Source: an uncultured Prevotellaceae bacterium (GTDB taxonomy: Bacteria > Bacteroidota > Bacteroidia > Bacteroidales > Bacteroidaceae). From it: a stretch of 50,882 bases of DNA. The stretch spans positions 1 to 50,882 of the forward strand of contig CADCHG010000011.1 in assembly GCA_902801155.1 (NCBI GenBank). Reading direction: 5' to 3'. Of the stretch, positions 32,273 through 39,155 are shown piece by piece. The notes below the pieces were generated by a model that did not search any database, was not told the origin of the DNA, and saw only the letters and a program-made list of their open reading frames with translations. Within the stretch, counting starts at the first letter, position 1. The number at the start of each line of letters is the position of its first letter. Position numbers and translations under genes: made by a program.

Positions 32273-33694
32273 TCCTTCCTCATCGGCGCAGCCACCTCAA
32301 ATAGCGGAAAGACCACCTTCACAATGGGATTGCTTCGTGCCTTGCGAGATAGGGGATTGAAGGTACAGCCTTATAAATGCGGACCTGACTATATTGATAC
32401 TATGTTTCATGAGATTGCCTCTGGTCGTGAATCTGTGAATCTTGATACTTATATGGCATCTGATGAACATGTTAAGGAGGTGTTCAAACGCTATGGGGAG
32501 GATGCGGATGTGCGTATTGTGGAAGGTGTTATGGGACTATTTGACGGTTATGACAAGTCGAAAGGCTCAAGTGCGGAGATAGCCATGCTGCTCGATATTC
32601 CTGTCATCCTTGTGGTTAATGCCAAGTCTGTTGCCTATTCCGTAGCTCCTTTGATATATGGTTTCAAGCACTTTAATCCAAAGTTGAAGATTGCAGGAGT
32701 CGTGTTTAACATGGTGGCTTCAGAAAATCACTATACCTTCTTGAAACAGGCTTGTGAGGATGCTGGTGTACCTTGTCTTGGGTATATGCTTCGCAATCGT
32801 GACCTTATCATTCCCGGTCGTCATCTCGGACTTACCATAGAGGCAAGGGAAGAGACCGAGGAACTTATAAGGCTTGCGGCGAAGGAGGTGGAGGAGCATG
32901 TAGGGTGGCCTCTCCCCCCGCCCTCTCCCGTAGAGATGGAGCCGATTCGAGAACGGGAGCAAATCAAAGAGGATAAAGTGTCGATAGGTTTATCGCCTTC
33001 CGGCTCCCTCCCTACGGAGGGAAGTCCGATGTTGATAACATCGGAGTATGTGAAAAGCGGGGGGAGAGGCCATCTTATCGCCATCGCCAAAGATTCAGCC
33101 TTTAACTTTACATATCGTGCTAATATAGATGCTCTTCGTGAACTAGGAGAGGTTGTTTTCTTCTCTCCTCTGAATGATGAGATAATGCCCGATTGCGATT
33201 TGCTATATCTCCCCGGAGGATATCCGGAGTTATTCGCTTCTGATCTTACAAATAATGCCTCTATGCGAGAGAGTATCAAGGCATTTGCCGAGAATGGCGG
33301 ACGTATCTTTGCCGAGTGTGGCGGATTTATGTACTTGTGTAATGATATTGACGGCATCCCAATGTGCGGAGTATTTCCTTTCTCTGCAACTATGATGGAT
33401 GCAAAGCTTCATCTTGGCTATCGTCAGTTATGTAACACTAAACTCTCAACACTAAACTCTCAACTCGCAAAGGGCCACGAGTTCCATTATTCTTCTGTTG
33501 TTGAGCCTGACACCCTTCCTGAAGGGATTAGAAAAGAGCAATTTCAGTTGTCAGCCAAAGGACAGCCAGTCGATACCGCCCTCTATCACTATAAGAATGT
33601 CCTTGCTGGCTATACCCATTGGTATTGGGCAGAAACAGGATTTGCGGAATTGTTGGATTTATTCAAACGCAAAGATACAGAGACACAAAGATAG
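32186..33694 (+). CDS. cbiA: Cobyrinate a,c-diamide synthase CbiA with several inserts
   Basis: 502 residues; start ATG 32186 lies in the composite element, which encodes the first 28 or so residues (MVKESQVKDVK... PLGGWG). ATPase domain: P-loop GAATSNSGKTTF near 33-44, YKCGPDYIDTMFH, VEGVMGLFDGY. Glutaminase domain (about 296-502): LYLPGGYPELFA, FAECGGFMYLC with the Cys nucleophile, GHEFHYSS. Residues 241-295 between domains come from an in-frame inverted-repeat element with another repeat nested in it; residues 416-427 come from an AAACTCTCAACACTA minisatellite; the C-terminal RKDTETQR is also repeat-derived. It amidates the a and c acetates. The core motifs are intact. Confidence 0.93.
   Translation: MVKESQVKDVKSICDNTIKTPSPLGGWGASFLIGAATSNSGKTTFTMGLLRALRDRGLKVQPYKCGPDYIDTMFHEIASGRESVNLDTYMASDEHVKEVFKRYGEDADVRIVEGVMGLFDGYDKSKGSSAEIAMLLDIPVILVVNAKSVAYSVAPLIYGFKHFNPKLKIAGVVFNMVASENHYTFLKQACEDAGVPCLGYMLRNRDLIIPGRHLGLTIEAREETEELIRLAAKEVEEHVGWPLPPPSPVEMEPIREREQIKEDKVSIGLSPSGSLPTEGSPMLITSEYVKSGGRGHLIAIAKDSAFNFTYRANIDALRELGEVVFFSPLNDEIMPDCDLLYLPGGYPELFASDLTNNASMRESIKAFAENGGRIFAECGGFMYLCNDIDGIPMCGVFPFSATMMDAKLHLGYRQLCNTKLSTLNSQLAKGHEFHYSSVVEPDTLPEGIRKEQFQLSAKGQPVDTALYHYKNVLAGYTHWYWAETGFAELLDLFKRKDTETQR
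32907..33071 (+). repeat. Composite element inside cbiA with nested repeat
   Basis: Inverted 37-bp units at 32907-32943 and 33002-33071 enclose 58 bp. The right unit is split: its two parts sum to 37 bp and are separated by 33 bp carrying AAGTCCGATGTTGATAACAT and CGGAGTATGTG, the repeat also found at 236-268. All is open in the cbiA frame. Confidence 0.85.
33434..33466 (+). repeat. ACACTAAACTCTCA minisatellite within cbiA
   Basis: Two and a half units of AACACTAAACTCTCA are read in frame as N-T-K-L-S-T-L-N-S-Q-L. Related to 6541-6580 and 18384-18417. Confidence 0.7.
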
Positions 33695-33726
33695 TACTTT
33701 GCGAATTGGCTACTTTGCGTTTAGAA
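33661..33726. repeat. AAACGCAAAG...CTTTGCGTTT repeat
   Basis: Imperfect inverted repeat TTCAAACGCAAAGATACAGA ... CTACTTTGCGTTTAGAA. An inverted relative is at 44577-44634. Here it encodes the cbiA C-terminus and stop. Confidence 0.6.
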
Positions 33727-33744
33727 AAATAGAATTTTTACATT

Positions 33745-34075
33745 ACTCGTCAACTCGTCACCCTCAACGTTGTATCGCGTTGATGGATAGTTTGTTATAG
33801 CGGTGATTCATTTTAAAGCACTCGTCACCCACTCATCACCTTAAACTTTGTAACGTATTGAGATTGTGATTGTTGCGCGATTAATTCACTCGTCACCACT
33901 TTCCGCCAGGAAATATGGGTGACGAGTGGTAAAGACCGAAATTTATTCGCAACTTATTGATTATGAGTAGAATATTCTATGTCTGGGTGATGAGTTGGGT
34001 GACGAGTGATAGTGGTTGAATCACCTTTGTAATGTATTGTGTGTTAGAATGTTGCAACGCTAAGGGTGATGAGTG
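33745..34075. repeat. Foldback array of CACTCGTCACC
   Basis: ACTCGTCACC-type units at 33745, 33753, 33819, 33830 (an 11-bp step from the previous) and 33887. The inverse GGTGACGAGTG or variants occur at 33918, 33986, 33998 and 34065. Fills the 3' flank of cbiA; no gene is visible in 33695-34344. Confidence 0.78.
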
Positions 34076-34152
34076 ACGAATTTTATGAAAATTCTTTTTC
34101 TGAAAGCAAAAATGCAATCTCGACATTACAATTCTCTTGTGTCGTATATTCA

Positions 34153-34250
34153 CCTCCGCTCTACCTCCGCTTCAAAACCGTTCTAAGTCCGTTCCTATGA
34201 TTAGGAGATAATGGGACTTACATAGGAGTTACAAGGGACTTATATGGGAT
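34153..34250. repeat. Period-11 foldback array, ACGGACTTACA family
   Basis: CCG-containing units (CCTCCGCTTCA, AAACCGTTCTA, AGTCCGTTCCT) have CCG at 34156, 34167, 34178 and 34189, all 11 bp apart. Opposite-sense units GGGACTTACAT, AGGAGTTACAA and GGGACTTATAT start at 34213, 34224 and 34235, with GGGAT at 34246, also 11 bp apart. Confidence 0.82.
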
Positions 34251-34344
34251 GATGAAGCAAGGAGAGGATTGTTCTTTTCTAGAATAAATTAGTGACATCT
34301 TTTTGCGTTTATTTATTTGTGATTGTAAAATATATACAAAAAAA

Positions 34345-34376
34345 TTTGGAAGTCTCGGAAATAATGCTTATTTTTG
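34345..34376 (+). promoter_or_regulatory. Strong promoter of the structured RNA
   Basis: TTTGG (34345-34349), 19-nt spacer, TATTTTTG (34369-34376): close to the ideal Bacteroidota promoter. Expected start near 34383. Confidence 0.75.
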
Positions 34377-34382
34377 CGAGCG

Positions 34383-34617
34383 TGTTACTATTCGTTAAGG
34401 ATGTTGTGGCACAGAACATATTGGTTAATTAGCGTTTGCTATTTATTCGAAAACATCCGAAAGCTTGGTCGCAGAAGGATTTATTACTAGAATAAAGAGC
34501 AGATGTCCACTATACGTGGACGTCTGATTCGTCTGGTAATAAGGGTAAGACCAAGCACCCAGGATGTAGACGGATTAGTTCGTCCACATTTTGTATTTTA
34601 TAGGTGCTTGGTTTTTA
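34383..34617 (+). ncRNA. Candidate structured RNA or attenuator, about 235 nt
   Basis: Starts at a strong promoter and ends in a terminator hairpin with T tract. Domain 1: GGATGTT (34399-34405) pairs AACATCC (34452-34458). Domain 2: nested stems GCTTGGTC (34463-34470)/GACCAAGC (34549-34556), TATTAC (34482)/GTAATA (34536), and an 11-bp stem CAGATGTCCAC (34500)/GTGGACGTCTG (34516). Domain 3: ACCAAGCACC (34550-34559)/GGTGCTTGGT (34603-34612), followed by TTTT. The segment 34550-34556 is shared by domains 2 and 3, so they exclude each other. Either a stand-alone sRNA (a 6S-like long hairpin is one thought) or a leader controlling the genes at 34814 and 35475. I do not recognise a known riboswitch. 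Confidence 0.65.
34603..34617 (+). terminator. Terminator arm and T tract of the RNA
   Basis: GGTGCTTGGT pairs perfectly over 10 bp with 34550-34559; TTTTT follows. Confidence 0.65.
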
Positions 34618-34813
34618 TTTTGATTTGAGAGTAGATAAGTGGCGCATATAAAAAATTATATGCCTATGGAGAAAACACAGAAAGTAATATCGTGAGGGAC
34701 AGCTTGATACAAGTTTGGCCTAAATAATCTTTACTCATAGATTATACTAAAGAAATATAAAGTTTTTTTTAGGAGTCAAAAGTCCTAACTATTAATCAAA
34801 TAATTTAATCATT

Positions 34814-35392
34814 ATGAAAAGAATCTTATCACTTTTTCTATGTTTCATGACATTCTGTGCTATTAATGCTGGCACGATTCAAAAAGGATATCATGGATTT
34901 GCTGATGTTGGATATGGTTATTGCGATGAGAGTCTGGCTCCAACAACAATAGATATTACTACATCGCATGGATATCAATTCTCACCTTATATATTTCTGG
35001 GTGCAGGAATTGGTTTTGATTTTACAGGGAAAGCAGAATATGGTAATGTAGATGGTCATCCTTTTCAGAAAAGAGATGCTATGGTTGATATCCCTGTATT
35101 CTTCAATGGTAGATTAAACTTTACTAAAACGAAAGTTGTTCCTTTTTTGGATTTAAAGGCTGGTTCTTATGTAAATAATGGAAGCGGTTTATATACAAAT
35201 TTCATGGTAGGATGTCGTTTCCCTTTATCGGATAATTCGGGATTGTCTATTTCTGTAGGAGGTAAAATTGCAAGTATGACAATTCAGAATTTGAAAATGT
35301 CAACAGGAAAATATACGTATTCATTATATTATGAAGATGAGAAAAACCATCAATTTACTTATTATGTGTTGAAAATAGGTTACGATTTCTGA
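34814..35392 (+). CDS. Small outer-membrane beta-barrel protein, unknown role
   Basis: 192 residues with a signal peptide (MKRILSLFLCFMTFCAINAG, cleaved near 20). The mature part has alternating aromatic/polar strands: GYHGFADVGYGY, FSPYIFLGAGIGFDFTG, VPFFDLKAGSY-like VPFLDLKAGSYV, FMVGCRFPLSDNSGLSISVG, and ends YYVLKIGYDF, the terminal-Phe signature of outer-membrane barrels. It resembles the eight-stranded porin/OmpA-like barrels of Bacteroidota. Codon use and base composition are clearly more AT-rich than neighbouring cbi genes. It lies about 200 nt beyond the structured RNA. Confidence 0.75.
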   Translation: MKRILSLFLCFMTFCAINAGTIQKGYHGFADVGYGYCDESLAPTTIDITTSHGYQFSPYIFLGAGIGFDFTGKAEYGNVDGHPFQKRDAMVDIPVFFNGRLNFTKTKVVPFLDLKAGSYVNNGSGLYTNFMVGCRFPLSDNSGLSISVGGKIASMTIQNLKMSTGKYTYSLYYEDEKNHQFTYYVLKIGYDF

Positions 35393-35474
35393 TGGTTGTA
35401 ACATTATTGCGATATAATAGATATGTTGTCGAGTTTTCCGTAGAAATTATAATATCAACTTAAACAATATAATT

Positions 35475-35897
35475 ATGAAAACAACAAAATTTAACATATT
35501 ATTTATTGCTATTGCCATTTTTATGACAATTAGTATTGTTATTTCATGTGGAGATGATGATGAAGATGAAATTCCGCAGATTTCATTGCTGGAAATTAAA
35601 TCTCAACTTATTGGAGAGTGGGAAGAGTTGGGTTATATTAAAGGCGAGGTGTTCAAAGAGGAAGCCACGTTTGGAAGCGATGGAACCTTCTCCTATTGGT
35701 TCTTCAATGGTTGGAGTAATAATAAAAGAGTCAATGGAAAATGGATTCTCAAGGATGAAAAAACAATTTCTATTACAGATGAGGATGGTAAGACAACGGA
35801 TTATTTATTTACATACGAACTTAAGAGCTATGACCAAAATACAATATCTAACATTTATATATCTCCGATGTTTAGATTTAACCTTTACAAGAAATAA
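35475..35897 (+). CDS. Lipocalin-like small lipoprotein
   Basis: 140 residues. Lipoprotein signal with lipobox ending at Cys25 (SIVISCGDDDED), followed by the acidic stretch common in Bacteroidota surface lipoproteins. The mature domain has lipocalin-like marks: LIGEWEELGY, FGSDGTFSYW, NGKWILKDEKTISI, FRFNLYKK. The ligand and role are unknown. AT-rich like its upstream neighbour, and probably in the same unit (82-bp gap). Confidence 0.72.
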   Translation: MKTTKFNILFIAIAIFMTISIVISCGDDDEDEIPQISLLEIKSQLIGEWEELGYIKGEVFKEEATFGSDGTFSYWFFNGWSNNKRVNGKWILKDEKTISITDEDGKTTDYLFTYELKSYDQNTISNIYISPMFRFNLYKK

Positions 35898-36032
35898 ACT
35901 ATCATCTTAGCAAGATTGATAAAAGAAAAAGCCTCCCCCCTGACTTTCAGCCTTTATGTAAAGGCTTGTGGCTTGAATTTCCCCAATTGTGTCACAGACG
36001 CTATGATGGGCATATTTTGAGTGCTATAAATA

Positions 36033-36063
36033 GAAATAGGGCAATCTTTGATTGCCCTATTTC
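36033..36063. terminator. Bidirectional terminator, 14-bp perfect stem
   Basis: GAAATAGGGCAATC / GATTGCCCTATTTC with loop TTT. It overlaps the btuF stop codon (36057-36059) and serves both convergent units. Confidence 0.88.
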
Positions 36064-37304
36064 ATCAACTTATAGTATTTAGGCGTATAGTTTGGAAGCA
36101 CTTCTGGATAGAAAGCCTTGACGAAATCGGAGAGAAGACGATGAGGCTCAAGACCGCCGAGTTCGCGATATGGGGTCTTTGCAAAGTTGCAGAATAGAAC
36201 GTGTTGGTCTTTGTAGGCCTTGATGTCGCCATAGCGGGCATCCTCTGTTGTGAGGTCGTTGAGAGTGAACTCGTCATCGAAGGTACCGTCAATTTGCCAG
36301 AAATCTGCGTTGATGCCCTTGGCATAGACAGACTCGAAATCAAGTGATGTGCCTCCAGTTTCGTCCATATCCTTCATGATATAGTCAACACCTGCATCGG
36401 CAAAGATACGTGCCATATAGCTCTTTCCACCCATTACATACCATCCGTCACGAATCTGTCGGCCGCTGAGTATGGTCGGGAGAGTCTTCCTTTTGGCCTT
36501 AACGGCAGCAACCTTTGCTTTGATAGCGTTGTATTTGGATTCTATGTCCTCAAATACAGCATTTGCTCGTTGTGTCTCGCCAGTAAGGAGTCCTATGAGC
36601 TTTATCCATTCTGCCTGACCAAGAGGATCAGTCTCTCTGTAGCCATGATGAGAAATGAGAGGAATGCCACATTCTTTGAGAGATTCAAAACCTCCATATT
36701 TAGAGGCTGATACGAAGATATAGTCGGGTTTAGAGGCTATTACAGCCTCAAGGTCGAAGTTTCCTTCCTTACCCACACGTACTGTTTTACCCTCGGCAAG
36801 CTGTTGTTTAATCTTTGGTGAGAATACATTCTTCAGAGAGTTCATGCCCACGATTCGCTCTTCCATACCAAGCACCTCAAAGTTGCCCAACTGCAAGGCT
36901 GTGGTACAGATGAATCGTTTTTGGTGGCCTCTCCCCCCGCCCTCTCCCGTAGAGAGGGAGCCGGAAGGCGATGGGATTACGACTTCTTCTGTCTTTGAAT
37001 TGCGCGCTTTCGGGTCAGGATTACTGATGAAAACGTGAATGCCATCTTCACGATAGTCAACCTTTAGTCCTTTAGCATACTTAATCTCTACCTTCTCAGA
37101 ATATGTATCAGAGTGTGCCCAAAGCGAGTCGTACTGAAGGAATGGACCAGTAAAGGTTACGCTATTATCTGTTGCAACGTTTGTGCAGGAGAAAAGGAGA
37201 AGCCCCCCTAGCAACAAAAGGGAAAAGCCCCCCAGCCCCCCAAGGGGGAGTTTTTTTATAGTATTATTCGCTATAGAGTCTTTGTTGTATCTTTCTTTTT
37301 TCAT
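36057..37304 (-). CDS. btuF: BtuF-like ABC substrate-binding lipoprotein with two inserts
   Basis: 415 residues. The ATG and n-region (MKKERYNKDSIANNTIKKL) lie in a composite element, and its right arm encodes PLGGLGG at the start of the hydrophobic core; lipobox is LLLFSC near 35-40. The mature domain is a cobalamin/siderophore-type periplasmic binding protein: KRFICTTALQLGNFEVLGM, IASKPDYIFVSAS, GIPLISHHGYRETDPLGQAEWIKLIG, ILSGRQIRDGWYVMGGKSYM, YRELGGLEPHRLLSDFVKAFYPE. Residues about 114-127 are a 37-bp unit (36926-36962). It is last in the riboswitch operon and probably feeds BtuC. Confidence 0.88.
   Translation of the reverse strand: MKKERYNKDSIANNTIKKLPLGGLGGFSLLLLGGLLLFSCTNVATDNSVTFTGPFLQYDSLWAHSDTYSEKVEIKYAKGLKVDYREDGIHVFISNPDPKARNSKTEEVVIPSPSGSLSTGEGGGRGHQKRFICTTALQLGNFEVLGMEERIVGMNSLKNVFSPKIKQQLAEGKTVRVGKEGNFDLEAVIASKPDYIFVSASKYGGFESLKECGIPLISHHGYRETDPLGQAEWIKLIGLLTGETQRANAVFEDIESKYNAIKAKVAAVKAKRKTLPTILSGRQIRDGWYVMGGKSYMARIFADAGVDYIMKDMDETGGTSLDFESVYAKGINADFWQIDGTFDDEFTLNDLTTEDARYGDIKAYKDQHVLFCNFAKTPYRELGGLEPHRLLSDFVKAFYPEVLPNYTPKYYKLMK
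36926..36962. repeat. 37-bp unit inside btuF
   Basis: GGCCTCTCCCCCCGCCCTCT to GAGAGGGAGCC, exactly 37 bp, followed by GGAAGGCGATGG, the same outer flank (inverted) as in btuC and cbiA. On the coding strand it reads G-S-L-S-T-G-E-G-G-G-R-G. Confidence 0.85.
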
Positions 37305-37364
37305 AATTCAAAAAATCGTGATTGAAAATACTATCTAAATAGCTCCCCCTTGGGGGCTGAGGGC
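37226..37364 (-). repeat. Start- and stop-bearing composite element (copy 3)
   Basis: In the minus direction: left arm with CCCCCAAGGGGG, AGATAGTATTTTCAATCA, ATG at 37304, AATAATACTATAAAAAAAC, right arm TCCCCCTTGGGGGGCTGGGG. The left arm also encodes the last residues of cbiL (P-K-G-E-L-F-R) and its TAG. ATG is 60 bp from the left end, as in copy 2. Confidence 0.88.
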
Positions 37365-38032
37365 CTGTTTATTATCATTAACGAGAAATACGGGAAATTA
37401 TTCGGCATTTCTTTCAGAATTTCATATTTCTGAGTAGTTGTCCCTATATTCTCGAAGTAGTGGAATTGCAGATCTTTTGTTTCATGGAAAACCTTGCAAA
37501 CGGCATCATGAGCCATAGATAACTTCATGATAACAAGATTATAACCTTCACTTGTGAGGTTGATAATCTCTTCGGCAGTAGTCTTTCCCGGAATAATGAG
37601 AAGTCGTTCCTGAAGCTTTACGAGATGTAATCCTGCTATTGATGCTGCTGCAATAAAGGAGGGAATGCCCGGAGTCTGCTCACATTCTACGCCCATTTCC
37701 ATAAGGCGATCCATCACATAATGCGTGGTGGCAAAGATTCCGCTGTCGCCTTCAGTTGCAACGGCAATGTTCATACCTGCCTCGTGCTCTTTCCTGATTG
37801 TTGAGGCAAGTTCGTCATATATTGCATTCGCCTTGGAACGGTCATTTGACATTGGAATCTTTACGGTTATTACCTTGCTCTGGTCAATATTCAGTTGAGC
37901 GATGATTTCGGCAGCTCGTGATGACTCTCCAACGGCAAAGCAATACACCTTTTGTGCTTCTTCCAAAGACCTTAAAGTCCCGAGTGTCACCATTTCGGCG
38001 GCACCCGGGCCTAATGAAATGAACCTAATCAT
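37331..38032 (-). CDS. cbiL: Precorrin-2/cobalt-factor II C20-methyltransferase
   Basis: 233 residues, a SAM-dependent tetrapyrrole methylase: FISLGPGAAEMVTLGTLRSL at the N-terminus, ATEGDSGIFATTHYVMDRL, and EQTPGIPSFIAAASIAGLHL. These match CbiL/CobI, which adds the C20 methyl and is absent from the plus-strand cbi run, so it completes the pathway. The last residues (around SAPKGELFR) and stop are encoded by the composite element shared with btuF. Confidence 0.9.
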   Translation of the reverse strand: MIRFISLGPGAAEMVTLGTLRSLEEAQKVYCFAVGESSRAAEIIAQLNIDQSKVITVKIPMSNDRSKANAIYDELASTIRKEHEAGMNIAVATEGDSGIFATTHYVMDRLMEMGVECEQTPGIPSFIAAASIAGLHLVKLQERLLIIPGKTTAEEIINLTSEGYNLVIMKLSMAHDAVCKVFHETKDLQFHYFENIGTTTQKYEILKEMPNNFPYFSLMIINRPSAPKGELFR

Positions 38033-38054
38033 TTCAGATTATACTTAAACAAAT

Positions 38055-39155
38055 TTATTCTTCTGGGTTCTTAGAATGATAGTAGTCGAGAGGCTCGCCT
38101 GCAATAGCATCCTTGGTATGGTTCATCCAGATGTTTAGAATTGTTGGCAGTTCGAGCAAGCCCTTCTCAATCATAGTTGTGTTGTCGCAAGTATAGCCAT
38201 TGTGAGAGAAGTACTTCTTCCAACTTGTATCTTCAACCTCACCCTCGTCATTTGCTTTATAGCCCTTTTTCTCATCCCATGCATCATCATCGCCAGCCAT
38301 ATCGTTGTGACCATGATCACCATCGATAGACATAAGAGGGTGGCAATAAACTTTACCGCTCTTAATACCTGCCTTCTGCATACGCTCAAGTACATTAGTC
38401 TTGAAGTTCTTCATCATATCTACAGTTCCTACGAAGTAGTTCTTGCTATATGCCTGAAGAGCAGTCTCAAGCTGAGTGTAACGCACGTTAGCCTTGTAAG
38501 TATCATAAGAGTCTGGGTTACCATGTCCCATGAAGGCAACTACGCTATTAGCAGCCTTATCCTTGTAGAGGGCGTTAAGTTCCTTAGCAACAGCATTAAC
38601 GTCATCTTCTGCATCCTGCAACAATGGTACACCGAGCTTCAGTTTTACATTTGACAGATATGCGTCGTCGAGGTCGCCATTATGGTTGTTAGCGAAGTCC
38701 TTGATGTAGTTGATTACGCGAGTGTATTCCTCACCAGGGATAACCTGAAGTGACTGAACCACGATCTCGTTATACTTCACGCCATCAGCAGCGAAAGCTG
38801 CGAGCCAGAAGTTTGGAGCGTAGAAGTTACGAGATTCAACGTTCTCGCCTGCTGCTGCACGGTTGATACAAATTGCAGAAGAGAAGCTCAAGAATACATC
38901 ATAGTCAGGGAACTGCTGCTTGTAAGCATCGATGGTGCCATCGAAAGCATCGTATGCCTGCTGCCAAGTAGAACCGAAAGCTACGAGAAGGATAGCCTTG
39001 TTGTGCTTCTTCTGGGCCTTTACTTTGCTTGATACTGCTTCCTGATAAATCTGATAGTTTGACTTGTTGTCATCATCATCATCGCTACAAGCGGTGAATG
39101 AGAGTCCTGCCATGATAGTTAGCATGGCAAGGATAAGTGATTTAATCTTCATCAT
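38055..39155 (-). CDS. cbiK: CbiK-type chelatase lipoprotein
   Basis: 366 residues. Unlike cytosolic CbiK it starts with a lipoprotein signal: hydrophobic core 5-20, lipobox LSFTAC near 19-24, then an SDDDDDN acidic tract that often marks surface-exposed lipoproteins in Bacteroidota. The chelatase fold follows: KAILLVAFGSTWQQAYDAF, VVQSLQVIPGEEY, VAFMGHGNPDSYDTY with the first metal-binding His, and VYCHPLMSIDGDHGHNDMAGDD with the second His. It overlaps the TonB receptor gene by 14 nt. It could insert cobalt into sirohydrochlorin or remove metal from tetrapyrroles outside the cytoplasm, as proposed for the CbiK-like lipoprotein IhtB of Porphyromonas gingivalis. Confidence 0.9.
   Translation of the reverse strand: MMKIKSLILAMLTIMAGLSFTACSDDDDDNKSNYQIYQEAVSSKVKAQKKHNKAILLVAFGSTWQQAYDAFDGTIDAYKQQFPDYDVFLSFSSAICINRAAAGENVESRNFYAPNFWLAAFAADGVKYNEIVVQSLQVIPGEEYTRVINYIKDFANNHNGDLDDAYLSNVKLKLGVPLLQDAEDDVNAVAKELNALYKDKAANSVVAFMGHGNPDSYDTYKANVRYTQLETALQAYSKNYFVGTVDMMKNFKTNVLERMQKAGIKSGKVYCHPLMSIDGDHGHNDMAGDDDAWDEKKGYKANDEGEVEDTSWKKYFSHNGYTCDNTTMIEKGLLELPTILNIWMNHTKDAIAGEPLDYYHSKNPEE

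Noticed and set aside
34383-34617. RNase P RNA, SRP RNA or tmRNA
   Set aside because: None of the hallmark sequences (such as GAGGAAAGTCC or the SRP apical loop) is present.
38202-38654. 150-codon plus-strand frame within cbiK
   Set aside because: Antisense shadow of a well-supported chelatase gene.
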